A stretch of 64,000 nucleotides of DNA, from assembly GCA_963732345.1 (NCBI GenBank), contig CAVSZI010000018.1:248001-312000 (forward strand), in the 5' to 3' direction. The notes under the pieces were generated by a model. That model had not been told where the DNA came from and made no database searches. It was given only the letters and a program-made list of their open reading frames with translations. Position 1 is the first letter of the stretch. Each line of letters opens with the position of its first letter. Positions 17,457-24,772 of this stretch are shown piece after piece. The stretch comes from Bog-532 sp963732345. GTDB taxonomy: Bacteria; Actinomycetota; Actinomycetes; Streptosporangiales; Streptosporangiaceae. A program made the translations under genes and the position numbers.

Positions 17457-17805
17457 CGATTCGGCCCCTTGTGCAGGGTATCTCAGGCGACGTCCGGGGC
17501 CAGGGTGCGGACTGACAGCTAAACACGGCGGCCACGACGCCCGGCCGGTACCCATTACCACACAATGCAACATGACCAGACGTAAACCCATATCGCAACG
17601 GCAGCGGCGCGAATACGGCCCTGTTCGCTGCGTGATGAAACAAGACATTTTTCTTATGACTTCAGTGTGACAGCACCCTAAATGGTCTGAGGTGCCGGTG
17701 AGTATCGGCGTTTCGGTTTCGGCTGGTGCCCGCGCCCGGTGCTCCCGGCGCCGGTCTGCTACCCTCCTTGCTGAACGAACATTCAGTAAGGAGGGGTGGT
17801 GCCGG
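17457..17805. other. Divergent spacer between membrane protein and amylase genes
   Basis: A 349-bp region, clearly less GC-rich around 17560-17680 than the genes. No gene is supported. It should contain both divergent promoters; a TetR-type palindrome sits at its right end next to the amylase ribosome site. Confidence 0.5.
17771..17786. promoter_or_regulatory. TetR-type palindromic operator before the amylase gene
   Basis: CTGAACGAACATTCAG has arms CTGAA/TTCAG around a 6-bp centre and resembles TetR-family operators. It lies immediately before AAGGAGG (17788-17794), the ribosome site of the amylase gene, so a bound repressor would block transcription through the start region. A TetR gene is two kb downstream in the same operon. 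Confidence 0.6.
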
Positions 17806-19155
17806 ATGAGCGCCTGGCCGGACCATGCGATCTGGTGGCAGCTCCAGCCGATCAGCTTCACCGGCGCCGAGCCCACGGCGCGGCCGGACATGACCCCCGT
17901 GCGACGATTGCCCAGGATCGAGGCGTGGCTGGATTACGTCATCGACCTAGGGTGCAACGGCCTGTCCCTGGGGCCGGTGTTCGCTAGCGAGTCACATGGC
18001 TACGACACCATCGACCACTACCGCATCGACCCCCGCCTGGGCACCAGCGCGGACTTCGACCACCTCGTCGGGCAGTGCCGCGAGCGCGGCGTACGGCTCC
18101 TGCTGGACGGGGTGTTCAACCACGTCGGCCGGGGCTTCCCGCCCTTCCAGGACGTGCTCGCCCACGGCCGGTCGTCGGCCTACGCGTCGTGGTTCGTGAT
18201 CGACTTCGATGCGGACGCGGGCAAGGACGCGGGCGGGCCCGACGGCTTCGGCTACGCGGATTTCGAGGGAAGCCGGAACCTGGTCGAGCTCAACCACGCC
18301 GAGCCCGCCGTCCAGGACTACGTCGCCGACGTGATGCGGTACTGGCTGGCTCGCGGCGCGGACGGCTGGCGTCTCGACGCGGCGTACGCCGTGCCGTCGG
18401 CGTTCTGGCGGACGGTGACGGACCGGGTCCGCCGCGATCATCCGGACGCCTGGCTGGTGGGCGAGATGCTGCACGGTGATTACGTCGCGGCCGTCCGGGA
18501 CGGGGGCCTGGATTCGGTCACGCAGTACGAGCTGTGGAAGGCGATCTGGAGTTCCCTGAACGACCGGAACCTCTTCGAACTGGCCTGGGCGCTGGACCGG
18601 CACAACGACTTCGCCGCCGCGTTCCTGCCGCTGACGTTCGCCGGCAACCACGACGTCACCCGGATCGCCAGCCGGCTCGACGACGTGCGTCACCTGCCGC
18701 ACGCACTGGCCATCCTGTTCACGGTGGCGGGCTCGCCGTCGGTCTACGCGGGTGATGAGCAGGCGTTCCGCGGCGTCAAGTACGAGCGGGCCGATGGTGA
18801 CGCCGAGATCCGCCCCGAGTTCCCCGCCTCTCCGGAGGAGCTCGCCCCGGACGGCTGGCCCATCTTCCGGCTGCACCAGGACCTGATCGGGCTCCGGCGC
18901 CGCCATCCGTGGCTCGCCCGGTCCGCCACGAAGGTGCTGACCCTGCAGAACGAGACGTTCGGCTACCTGGCCACCAGCGCCGCCGGTGACTTCCGCCTGG
19001 CCGTCTTGCTGAACCTGTCTGACGACAAAGCGGCACTTGCGCTCGGCGACCAGGCCGAGGACGCGACCGTCGCGCAGATTCTGGGCAGCGGCGACGCAGC
19101 GGCGGCCGGATACGTCGAGCCGCACGGCTGGGCCATCCTGGAACTCCGGCCCTGA
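17806..19155 (+). CDS. GH13 alpha-amylase family glycoside hydrolase
   Basis: A 449-residue cytoplasmic (no signal peptide) GH13 enzyme acting on alpha-glucosidic bonds. The four family motifs are present: D-G-V-F-N-H; G-W-R-L-D191-A-A with the nucleophile; V-G-E220 with the acid/base; and F-A-G-N-H-D283. A beta-sandwich C-domain follows from about 375. The absence of a secretion signal and the short length suggest an intracellular maltodextrin or trehalose-related enzyme rather than a secreted amylase; the exact substrate is unknown. ATG 17806 follows AAGGAGG by 11 nt. It is the first gene of an operon with TetR and MalY-type genes. Confidence 0.88.
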   Translation: MSAWPDHAIWWQLQPISFTGAEPTARPDMTPVRRLPRIEAWLDYVIDLGCNGLSLGPVFASESHGYDTIDHYRIDPRLGTSADFDHLVGQCRERGVRLLLDGVFNHVGRGFPPFQDVLAHGRSSAYASWFVIDFDADAGKDAGGPDGFGYADFEGSRNLVELNHAEPAVQDYVADVMRYWLARGADGWRLDAAYAVPSAFWRTVTDRVRRDHPDAWLVGEMLHGDYVAAVRDGGLDSVTQYELWKAIWSSLNDRNLFELAWALDRHNDFAAAFLPLTFAGNHDVTRIASRLDDVRHLPHALAILFTVAGSPSVYAGDEQAFRGVKYERADGDAEIRPEFPASPEELAPDGWPIFRLHQDLIGLRRRHPWLARSATKVLTLQNETFGYLATSAAGDFRLAVLLNLSDDKAALALGDQAEDATVAQILGSGDAAAAGYVEPHGWAILELRP

Positions 19156-19230
19156 CCGACCGCGTGACGGACCAGCGGTGACCGACCGCGTGACGGACCA
19201 GCGGTGACCGACCGCGTGACGGTGCAGCCG
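19153..19230. repeat. Three 26-bp tandem repeats
   Basis: Unit TGACCGACCGCGTGACGGAC plus CAGCGG is repeated at 19153, 19179 and 19205; the third copy differs by a few bases at its end. The array begins on the amylase stop codon and fills most of the gap before the TetR start. Each unit contains ACCG and CGGA half-sites in inverted orientation, so a protein-binding role is possible, but slippage alone explains it. Confidence 0.8.
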
Positions 19231-19255
19231 TGACCGGCCGCCCGGAGTTCCAGCC

Positions 19256-19882
19256 GTGACCGTGCGGCGGATGATGCCCGACGAGCGGCGCGCTCTCATC
19301 CTGCGGGCCGCGCGGGACCTGTTCAGCCAGCGGCCGTACGCCGAGGTGCCGGTGGCCGACATCGCCCGGGCGGCCGGCGTCTCCCCGCCGCTGATCGTAT
19401 TCCACTTCGGTAGCAAGCGGACGCTGTACCTGGCCGTCCTGGAGGCGGCCGCGGGCGCGATCCGGGCCGGCCTGAACGAACTGCCGGGGCCGCCGTCGCT
19501 GGACCGGCTCCGGGCCGGCGTCCGGTTCTACGCCGACTACTCCCGTACGCACCGGACCGGATTCCTGTCGCTGCTGCGCGGGGGGCAGGACGTGGCCGAG
19601 GCGGCCGCGCTGGTCGAGGCGTTCCGCGATGAGCTGGCCCGGCAGATCCTCGCCGACCTCACCGCGGTACGCCGGGATGAGGGGGCCGCGGAGGTCCTGA
19701 CGCTGCTGGCGGTCCGGGGCTACCTGGGGTACGTCGATGCCGTGATCGTGAACTGGCTGGCCCTGCCCGAAGACCAGCGGGACCAGGTCAGCGTGGACAT
19801 GATCGCCGATATGGCGGCGGGGGCCTTCTCCGGGGGATTCCCGGCGCTGGCCTGGCCTGGTGCGGCAGGCTGGTCGTCATGA
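19256..19882 (+). CDS. TetR family transcriptional regulator
   Basis: A 208-residue repressor with an N-terminal helix-turn-helix (residues about 12-58; V-A-D-I-A-R-A-A-G-V-S-P-P-L-I-V-F-H-F-G-S-K) and a helical ligand-binding C-terminal region containing the conserved R-A-G-V-R-F-Y-A-D-Y. GTG 19256 is the first start in frame. It overlaps the following MalY-type gene by 4 bp (ATGA), so the two are translationally coupled. A palindrome before the amylase gene is a plausible target, making this an autoregulated operon; that is inference. Confidence 0.9.
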   Translation: MTVRRMMPDERRALILRAARDLFSQRPYAEVPVADIARAAGVSPPLIVFHFGSKRTLYLAVLEAAAGAIRAGLNELPGPPSLDRLRAGVRFYADYSRTHRTGFLSLLRGGQDVAEAAALVEAFRDELARQILADLTAVRRDEGAAEVLTLLAVRGYLGYVDAVIVNWLALPEDQRDQVSVDMIADMAAGAFSGGFPALAWPGAAGWSS

Positions 19883-21036
19883 ATGCTGGAGCCGAGGTGC
19901 TGCCGGTCGACCCGCTCGACGTGCTGCGGCGCCGGCGCAGTGCGAAGTGGCAGACCTGCGCCCCCGACGTGCTGCCGCTGACCGTGGCCGAGATGGACTT
20001 CGCCCTCGCCCCGCCCGTCGCGGACGTCCTGCGCGGGGCCGTCGAGTGGTCCGACGCCGGGTATGCCCACGCCATCCCGGATCTCGGCCGGGCCATCGCG
20101 GGGTTCGCGGCCCGCCGCTGGAACTGGGACCTGGACCCGGCCGCGGTAACGGCGGTGACCGATGTCGGGGTCGGTGTGGTCGAACTGCTCCGGGTACTGA
20201 CCCGCCCGGGGGATGCGGTCGTGATCAGTCCGCCGGTCTATCCGCCGTTCTTCGACTGGGTGCCCGAGGCGGGCGCCCGGATCCTGGAGGTCCCGCTGGC
20301 TCACGGGTCCGACGGCTGGCGCCTGGACCTGGCCGCGCTGGAGGCCGCCTTCGCCACCCACCCGGCCGTGTACGTGCTGTGCAACCCGCAGAACCCGGTC
20401 GGACGGGTGCATACCGCCGACGAACTGGCCGCGCTGGTCCGGCTGGCCCGGATCTACCGGGTCACGCTGGTCAGCGACGAGATCCACGGCCCGCTGGTGC
20501 TGCCCGGCGCCACCTTTACCCCGCTGCTGAGCGTGCCGGGCGCCCCAGACGTCGCTGTCACCGTGCTGTCCGCCAGTAAGGCCTGGAACCTGGCCGCGCT
20601 GAAGTGCGCCGCGGTCGTCACGGCCACGCCCCGGATGGCCGCCCTGACCGACCGGTTCCCGCCCGATACCAAGTGGCGCATCGGCCACTTCGGCGTGCTG
20701 GCCGCTATCGCCGCCTTCAGTGAGGGGGAGCCCTGGCTCGACCGGCTGCTGGCCACCCTCGAGCATCGCCGGTCGCTGCTATCGACCCTGCTATGGGACC
20801 GCCTGCCCACGGTCGCCTGGCATCCGCCGGAGGCGACCTTCCTGGCCTGGCTCGACTGCTCCGCGCTAGGCCCGGACAACCAGGCCCGCGACCGCTTCCT
20901 CGAGCGCGGCCGCGTCGCCCTGGAACCGGGGCTGCGGTTCGGCGCGGTCGGCAGCGGTTACACCCGGCTGAACTTTGCCACCAGCGCCGACATCCTCGAC
21001 CAGGCGATCGCCCGGATGGCGGCGTCGGCCAGCTGA
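19879..21036 (+). CDS. MalY/PatB-type PLP aminotransferase (probable cystathionine beta-lyase)
   Basis: A 385-residue fold-type I PLP enzyme of the MalY/PatB subfamily. The Schiff-base Lys is in S-A-S-K-A-W-N-L-A, and N-P-Q-N-P-V-G-R plus S-D-E-I-H-G-P-L are the other PLP-site motifs. Family members split C-S bonds (cystathionine to homocysteine), and E. coli MalY also modulates the maltose regulator MalT. Coupling here with a GH13 enzyme and a regulator recalls that maltose link, but a direct regulatory role is speculation. The ATG overlaps the TetR stop by 4 bp. Confidence 0.88.
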   Translation: MNAGAEVLPVDPLDVLRRRRSAKWQTCAPDVLPLTVAEMDFALAPPVADVLRGAVEWSDAGYAHAIPDLGRAIAGFAARRWNWDLDPAAVTAVTDVGVGVVELLRVLTRPGDAVVISPPVYPPFFDWVPEAGARILEVPLAHGSDGWRLDLAALEAAFATHPAVYVLCNPQNPVGRVHTADELAALVRLARIYRVTLVSDEIHGPLVLPGATFTPLLSVPGAPDVAVTVLSASKAWNLAALKCAAVVTATPRMAALTDRFPPDTKWRIGHFGVLAAIAAFSEGEPWLDRLLATLEHRRSLLSTLLWDRLPTVAWHPPEATFLAWLDCSALGPDNQARDRFLERGRVALEPGLRFGAVGSGYTRLNFATSADILDQAIARMAASAS

Positions 21037-21108
21037 CCCCAGGATCATTCCGCCGAACGGACCTCATGCAAAGCCCCGGGGCACCGCGGCGTCGCAGCGT
21101 CCCGGGGC

Positions 21109-21428
21109 TCGCATTACGCCTGGATCCTCGGCGTCGGTGCCGGGCTGGCCGCGCTCGGGGACCGGGTCGTGCCCATGGCCGGCTTGCACCGGCTGCCCGG
21201 GGACACCGACGTCCTCGGCCTCGAGGCGGCGTGGATCGACGAGGACGACCCGCACCTCAACCCGAAAGCGTTCGCTGGCCTCTTCGGCCGGCCGCTGAGC
21301 CGGGCTGGGCCGGCCCGGCCCCAGGAGATGCCGGGCTGCTCCGCTCGCTCGGCCGGCTGGGCTCGCTGGGCGCCCTGCGCCCGGTGTCCCACACCTGGAT
21401 CGTCGTCCGCGGAGCCCGGGCCGCTTAA
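21109..21428 (+). pseudogene. Frameshifted remnant of an unidentified gene
   Basis: One frame from about 21109 reads a plausible protein segment (HYAWILGVGAGLAALGDRV, then DVLGLEAAWIDEDDPHLNP) with no start before it. Near 21300 the coding character moves to another frame, which ends LRPVSHTWIVVRGARAA at a TAA (21426). Codon use is like real genes in both halves. I do not recognise the family. It is short and has no start, so it is most likely decayed. The 470 bp that follow (21429-21897) hold nothing I can support. Confidence 0.35.
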
Positions 21429-21897
21429 GTCGTCGCCGTCCGGATAGGCCAGTAGATGTGCTCCGTTTTGCTCTGTATTCGGAGAGTAATCAATTGCGGC
21501 AGCGGAAGACGGCTGGTACATCAAGATGAATGTCTCCTTGGTCGGTGACCTGGGCGGCGGGGTGCTGGGCTCTCGTCACGGCACCCGGCCTGGCAGCCAG
21601 GAGCGTTAACCAGCCTGCGTCCCGTGCCGTCTCGGGACTGGCGGGAGCAGGCGAAGTGGTCACGGCAGTCAAGCGAACAAACCTCCTGCCCCAGCACCAA
21701 TTCACCGAAGGTGATCATAGCAGGATTGAGAGTGACATTTGCCTGAAGCAAGTGAATCCGGTGGGATTGCACGAAATCGTCCGCGGTTCCGGCGCCCGGC
21801 CGCCCCTGTGATTGACTAGCCGATGTGGGGCGCCTGGGCATCTTCGTTCCCGTCCCTCAGAAACCCGATCATGTCAGCCTGCTCGCGGAGGCGGTCA

Positions 21898-22887
21898 TTG
21901 GCTAATCTCAGGGTCCTCTTCATCGGCGGGAGCGGAATCATCAGCTCGGCCTGCTCGCGGCTGGCGGTGGAGCGCGGCATCGAGCTGACGGTGCTGAACC
22001 GCGGGGCAACGCACCTGCGCCCGCTCCCGCCCGAAGCCGAAGTCCTGCTGGGCGACATCCGCGCCCCCGCCTCGGCCCGCGAGGTTCTGGGGGATCGCGA
22101 GTTCGACGCGGTGGTCGACTGGGTAGCCTTCACCCCCGAGCAAGTCCTGGCCGACATCGGTCTTTTCCGCGGCCGGACCGGCCAGTACGTGTTCATCAGC
22201 TCGGCGTCGGCGTACCAGACACCGCCATCGCGGGTGCCGGTCACCGAGTCGACGCCGCTGCGCAACCCGTACTGGCAGTACTCCCGCGACAAGATCGCCT
22301 GCGAGGACCTGCTCGTCGAGGCCTACCGCGAGAACGGCTTTCCCGCGACGATCGTCCGGCCGTCGCACACCTATGACAAGACCGCCATCCCTTTCGAGGG
22401 CAAATGGACGGCCCTGGCCCGGATGCGGGCCGGCCAGGAGGTTGTCGTCCACGGCGACGGCACCTCGCTGTGGACGCTGACCCACCACGTCGATTTCGCG
22501 CGCGGCTTCGTCCCGCTGCTCGGCCATCCGCGGACGATCGGGGAGGCGTTCCACATCACCTCCGACGACGTGCTGACCTGGAACCAGATCGCGCAGACCC
22601 TGGCGGCCGCAGCCGGCACCAAGGCGCGCATCGTGCACGTCCCCTCCGACGCGATCGCCGCGGCCGACGCCAACTGGGGCGCGGGGCTGCTCGGCGACAA
22701 GGCGCACTCGATGGTGTTCGACAACTCGAAACTGCGCAGCGTCGTGCCCGGCTACCGCGCCGAGATCCCGTTCGAGCAGGGCGCCCGGGAGATCGTGGCC
22801 TGGTACGACGAGGACCCCGCGCGGCAGCGGGCCGACAAGCGGCTCGACGCGGTGATGGACAAGCTCGTCGAGACTTACCGCCTTTGA
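21898..22887 (+). CDS. NAD-dependent epimerase/dehydratase (extended SDR)
   Basis: A 329-residue extended SDR with the N-terminal Rossmann motif F-I-G-G-S-G-I-I-S and an active-site Y-S-R-D-K (Tyr-x3-Lys). V-R-P-S-H-T-Y-D and the later T-H-H-V-D-F-A-R-G are typical of sugar-nucleotide or isoflavone-reductase-like members. The substrate is unknown. TTG 21898 is chosen because GGAGG (21886-21890) stands 7 nt upstream and the Rossmann strand starts four residues later; ATG 21871 is the alternative. It stands alone. Confidence 0.8.
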   Translation: MANLRVLFIGGSGIISSACSRLAVERGIELTVLNRGATHLRPLPPEAEVLLGDIRAPASAREVLGDREFDAVVDWVAFTPEQVLADIGLFRGRTGQYVFISSASAYQTPPSRVPVTESTPLRNPYWQYSRDKIACEDLLVEAYRENGFPATIVRPSHTYDKTAIPFEGKWTALARMRAGQEVVVHGDGTSLWTLTHHVDFARGFVPLLGHPRTIGEAFHITSDDVLTWNQIAQTLAAAAGTKARIVHVPSDAIAAADANWGAGLLGDKAHSMVFDNSKLRSVVPGYRAEIPFEQGAREIVAWYDEDPARQRADKRLDAVMDKLVETYRL

Positions 22888-22894
22888 GCGCTAG

Positions 22895-23167
22895 CTAGGG
22901 CGCGTACTCCCCGGACGGGTAGTCGCACTCGAGCGTCACGTACTCCTCCGCCGTATCCGGGCTCCCGTCGAGCGGGCCCCCGGCGCCGTCGCCGGCGGCG
23001 AAGGGCCGGACCTCCGTACCCGTGACGACCTGCAGCGGCGCCTCCAGGTCGCCGCCCGGCTCTTCCAGCGGCGCCACCCGGACGGGCATGTCATCGGGGA
23101 AGTCGGCGAGAGCCTTACGGAGCTGACCGACGGTCCAGGCGGTGACTTCGTGCTTGACCAGCTTCAT
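22895..23167 (-). CDS. Small DUF6225-like protein
   Basis: A 90-residue acidic protein beginning with a basic strand (MKLVKHEV), then W-T-V-G-Q-L-R-K-A-L-A-D-F-P-D-D-M-P-V and ending Y-V-T-L-E-C-D-Y-P-S-G-E-Y. I associate this wording with the actinobacterial DUF6225 family of unknown function. GGGGAGCGCTGACG before ATG 23167 could serve as the ribosome site. It converges with the epimerase gene, 7 bp between stops. Confidence 0.7.
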   Translation of the reverse strand: MKLVKHEVTAWTVGQLRKALADFPDDMPVRVAPLEEPGGDLEAPLQVVTGTEVRPFAAGDGAGGPLDGSPDTAEEYVTLECDYPSGEYAP

Positions 23168-23373
23168 CGTCAGCGCTCCCCCTCTTCGTCCCGTTCATGT
23201 CGGCCAGCCGCCGGCGTACCCCATTCACGCCGCGCGCGGCATCTGCTGGTATTCGTCATGATTGCGTCCCCTTCAACAGTCCTACAGGCAGTTTGCCGTG
23301 AAGGGACGACAATCTCAGCGGGTTAGCCACCTCCGGGGCCAGCCGGCCACTTGTTTTTCGCGGCAGGCGCCGC

Positions 23374-23619
23374 TCAGGCGGGCGGCCCGATGGTCGCGGC
23401 CTCGGGGCCGAACCGGCTGACGTAGCCGGAGTGAACCTGCTGCCAGCAGCAGGCCGGCGGCGGCTCGCCGCCGTCCAGCCGGGCCGTCAGCGCCTCAAGG
23501 CAGATGTGCCAGCCGGCTCCGTCACGGGCCGCCTTGCCGTGGGCGTCTATGGTGTCGGTGAACGTCAGCAGGCAGCCGCTCCCGTCGGGCCGCAGCTCCC
23601 AGGAATGTGCCGATGGACG
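23374..23619 (-). pseudogene. 5'-truncated AHSA1-type SRPBCC gene
   Basis: The minus frame ending at TGA 23374 encodes S-W-E-L-R-P-D-G-S-G, L-L-T-F-T-D-T-I-D, then D-G-A-G-W-H-I-C-L-E-A-L, the hallmark C-terminal half of Aha1-like/SRPBCC proteins (ends W-x-x-C-L-x-x-L). A TAA at 23620-23622 closes the frame immediately upstream and no start codon exists before the homologous part. The N-terminal half of the domain is missing. I call it a remnant. Confidence 0.6.
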
Positions 23620-23668
23620 TTAATACCGCCGCTGGGCATGACCGGCCCGGCAGTGCGAGACTGGCCGA

Positions 23669-23826
23669 ATGACGCACGATCAGGACACCGTGTGCGCCGG
23701 CCGGTAGGCCTGAACATCGGCTCGCGGACCCCGCCCGAGATCGCCGTCGCCACGCTGGCCGGCCTCATCGCGGACCGCAACGCCCGCCCCGGGGCTTTAC
23801 CTTCTGACCCGGGAGCCGAGCGCTGA
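23669..23826 (+). pseudogene. XdhC/CoxI-like gene remnant
   Basis: Two short pieces in different frames match consecutive landmarks of XdhC-type molybdenum-cofactor insertion proteins: M-T-H-D-Q-D at 23669, and P-V-G-L-N-I-G-S-R-T-P-P-E-I-A-V up to the TGA at 23826. The roughly 70 residues normally between them are absent. This fits a deleted and frameshifted gene. The short length keeps confidence moderate. Nothing else was seen from 23827 to 24043. Confidence 0.5.
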
Positions 23827-24043
23827 GCGGTAACCGACCGCTGCGGTCGATCTGCCACCGTGACGGCCCCTGTACGTCACAAGTGAAGATCTTGATCTTC
23901 ATGTGCTGTCTATGACATCGCGATACCTCGCGCGTCAGAATTGACACAGAGCGTTGTCCACATTAACTGCGGCGTTCTGAGCTGGTCAACGATTTTAGTC
24001 GGGTTGTGGGCAAAATATCCGCCTTACGTATTGTCATCACCGG

Positions 24044-24526
24044 CTAACTATTCGGCAATATCACTAAGAGGAATTGCCTAATAGCTTTCCGTAATTCTTT
24101 CACCGAACGAGACTCAGCCCGCACCTTGAGTGCGCCGTTCAGCGCCCGGAAGCTCGTCTCGGCCCGGGCCAGGGCCCGGCCGGAAAACGGCACCAGGGCG
24201 CCGCGGAAGGTCTCACTCTGCACCACCAGCGTTCCGCCGTTACCGGCGCTCAGCTCGAACCGGTGCTCGCCGCCGATGATGCCGGGCAGCCGGGTGGCCC
24301 ACCCCAGCTCGGTTCCCGCGGTCGCCGCGATGATCGTGGGTCTGAGCGTCATCGGCCGCCCGCCGGCGGGGTAGCTCCGCAGGAAGATCCGGCGCCCGAC
24401 GGCGATCTCGCCGGACGCCTCCCGGAAGAGCGGGTTCCAGTCCTGGTAGCGGCTCAGGTCGGTGAGAATGGCCCAGACCTTCATCGGTGACGCGTCGATC
24501 CACGCCGTCGCCGACACCGTCTTCAT
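24044..24526 (-). CDS. SRPBCC family protein
   Basis: A 160-residue START/Bet v 1-fold (polyketide-cyclase-like) protein. A-W-I-D-A-S-P-M-K-V-W-A-I-L-T-D-L-S-R-Y-Q-D-W-N-P is the classic N-terminal strand-helix pattern, and the C-terminal long helix is amphipathic. Such proteins bind hydrophobic ligands; the ligand is unknown. I chose ATG 24526 because it opens the domain directly, while the longer frame upstream runs into the remnant of a different gene. Two SRPBCC sequences (this one intact and one broken) lie within 1.2 kb. Confidence 0.75.
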   Translation of the reverse strand: MKTVSATAWIDASPMKVWAILTDLSRYQDWNPLFREASGEIAVGRRIFLRSYPAGGRPMTLRPTIIAATAGTELGWATRLPGIIGGEHRFELSAGNGGTLVVQSETFRGALVPFSGRALARAETSFRALNGALKVRAESRSVKELRKAIRQFLLVILPNS

Positions 24527-24660
24527 CCGCCCCGCCTCCCACCCGACCGTCCGCGGGCGGTGCCGCGTTCCGGCCACGGACTTCCTACCACCCAGGCGGC
24601 TTCGGCGGCCAGCGTGCCCTCCGAGACGGGTAGATCTCCCAGTTCGTCCCTTCGGTGGCG

Positions 24661-24772
24661 AGAGCCCGGGGTCCACCATCCGGCGCGCCCCGGCGTGCGT
24701 GACGTCCCCGAAGCCATGTTCGTTCAGCAGGGCGGACATCTGCGCCGGGGGCAGGAACGTCAGCCACGGTTC
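24661..24772 (-). pseudogene. C-terminal remnant of a leucine-carboxyl-methyltransferase-like gene
   Basis: The minus frame reads E-P-W-L-T-F-L-P-P-A-Q-M, then A-L-L-N-E-H-G-F-G-D-V and R-R-M-V-D-P, the end of SAM-dependent methyltransferases of the TIGR00027 type. There is no upstream part; the piece begins on the stop codon of the FUSC gene and continues in frame into unrelated sequence. A deletion that fused the FUSC 3' end to a methyltransferase tail would explain it. Confidence 0.5.

Noticed and set aside
17457..17891. N-terminal extension of the membrane protein (frame open to 17891)
   Set aside because: Upstream of Met at 17456 the codons give a Cys/Arg-rich non-hydrophobic sequence and overlap the amylase promoter region.
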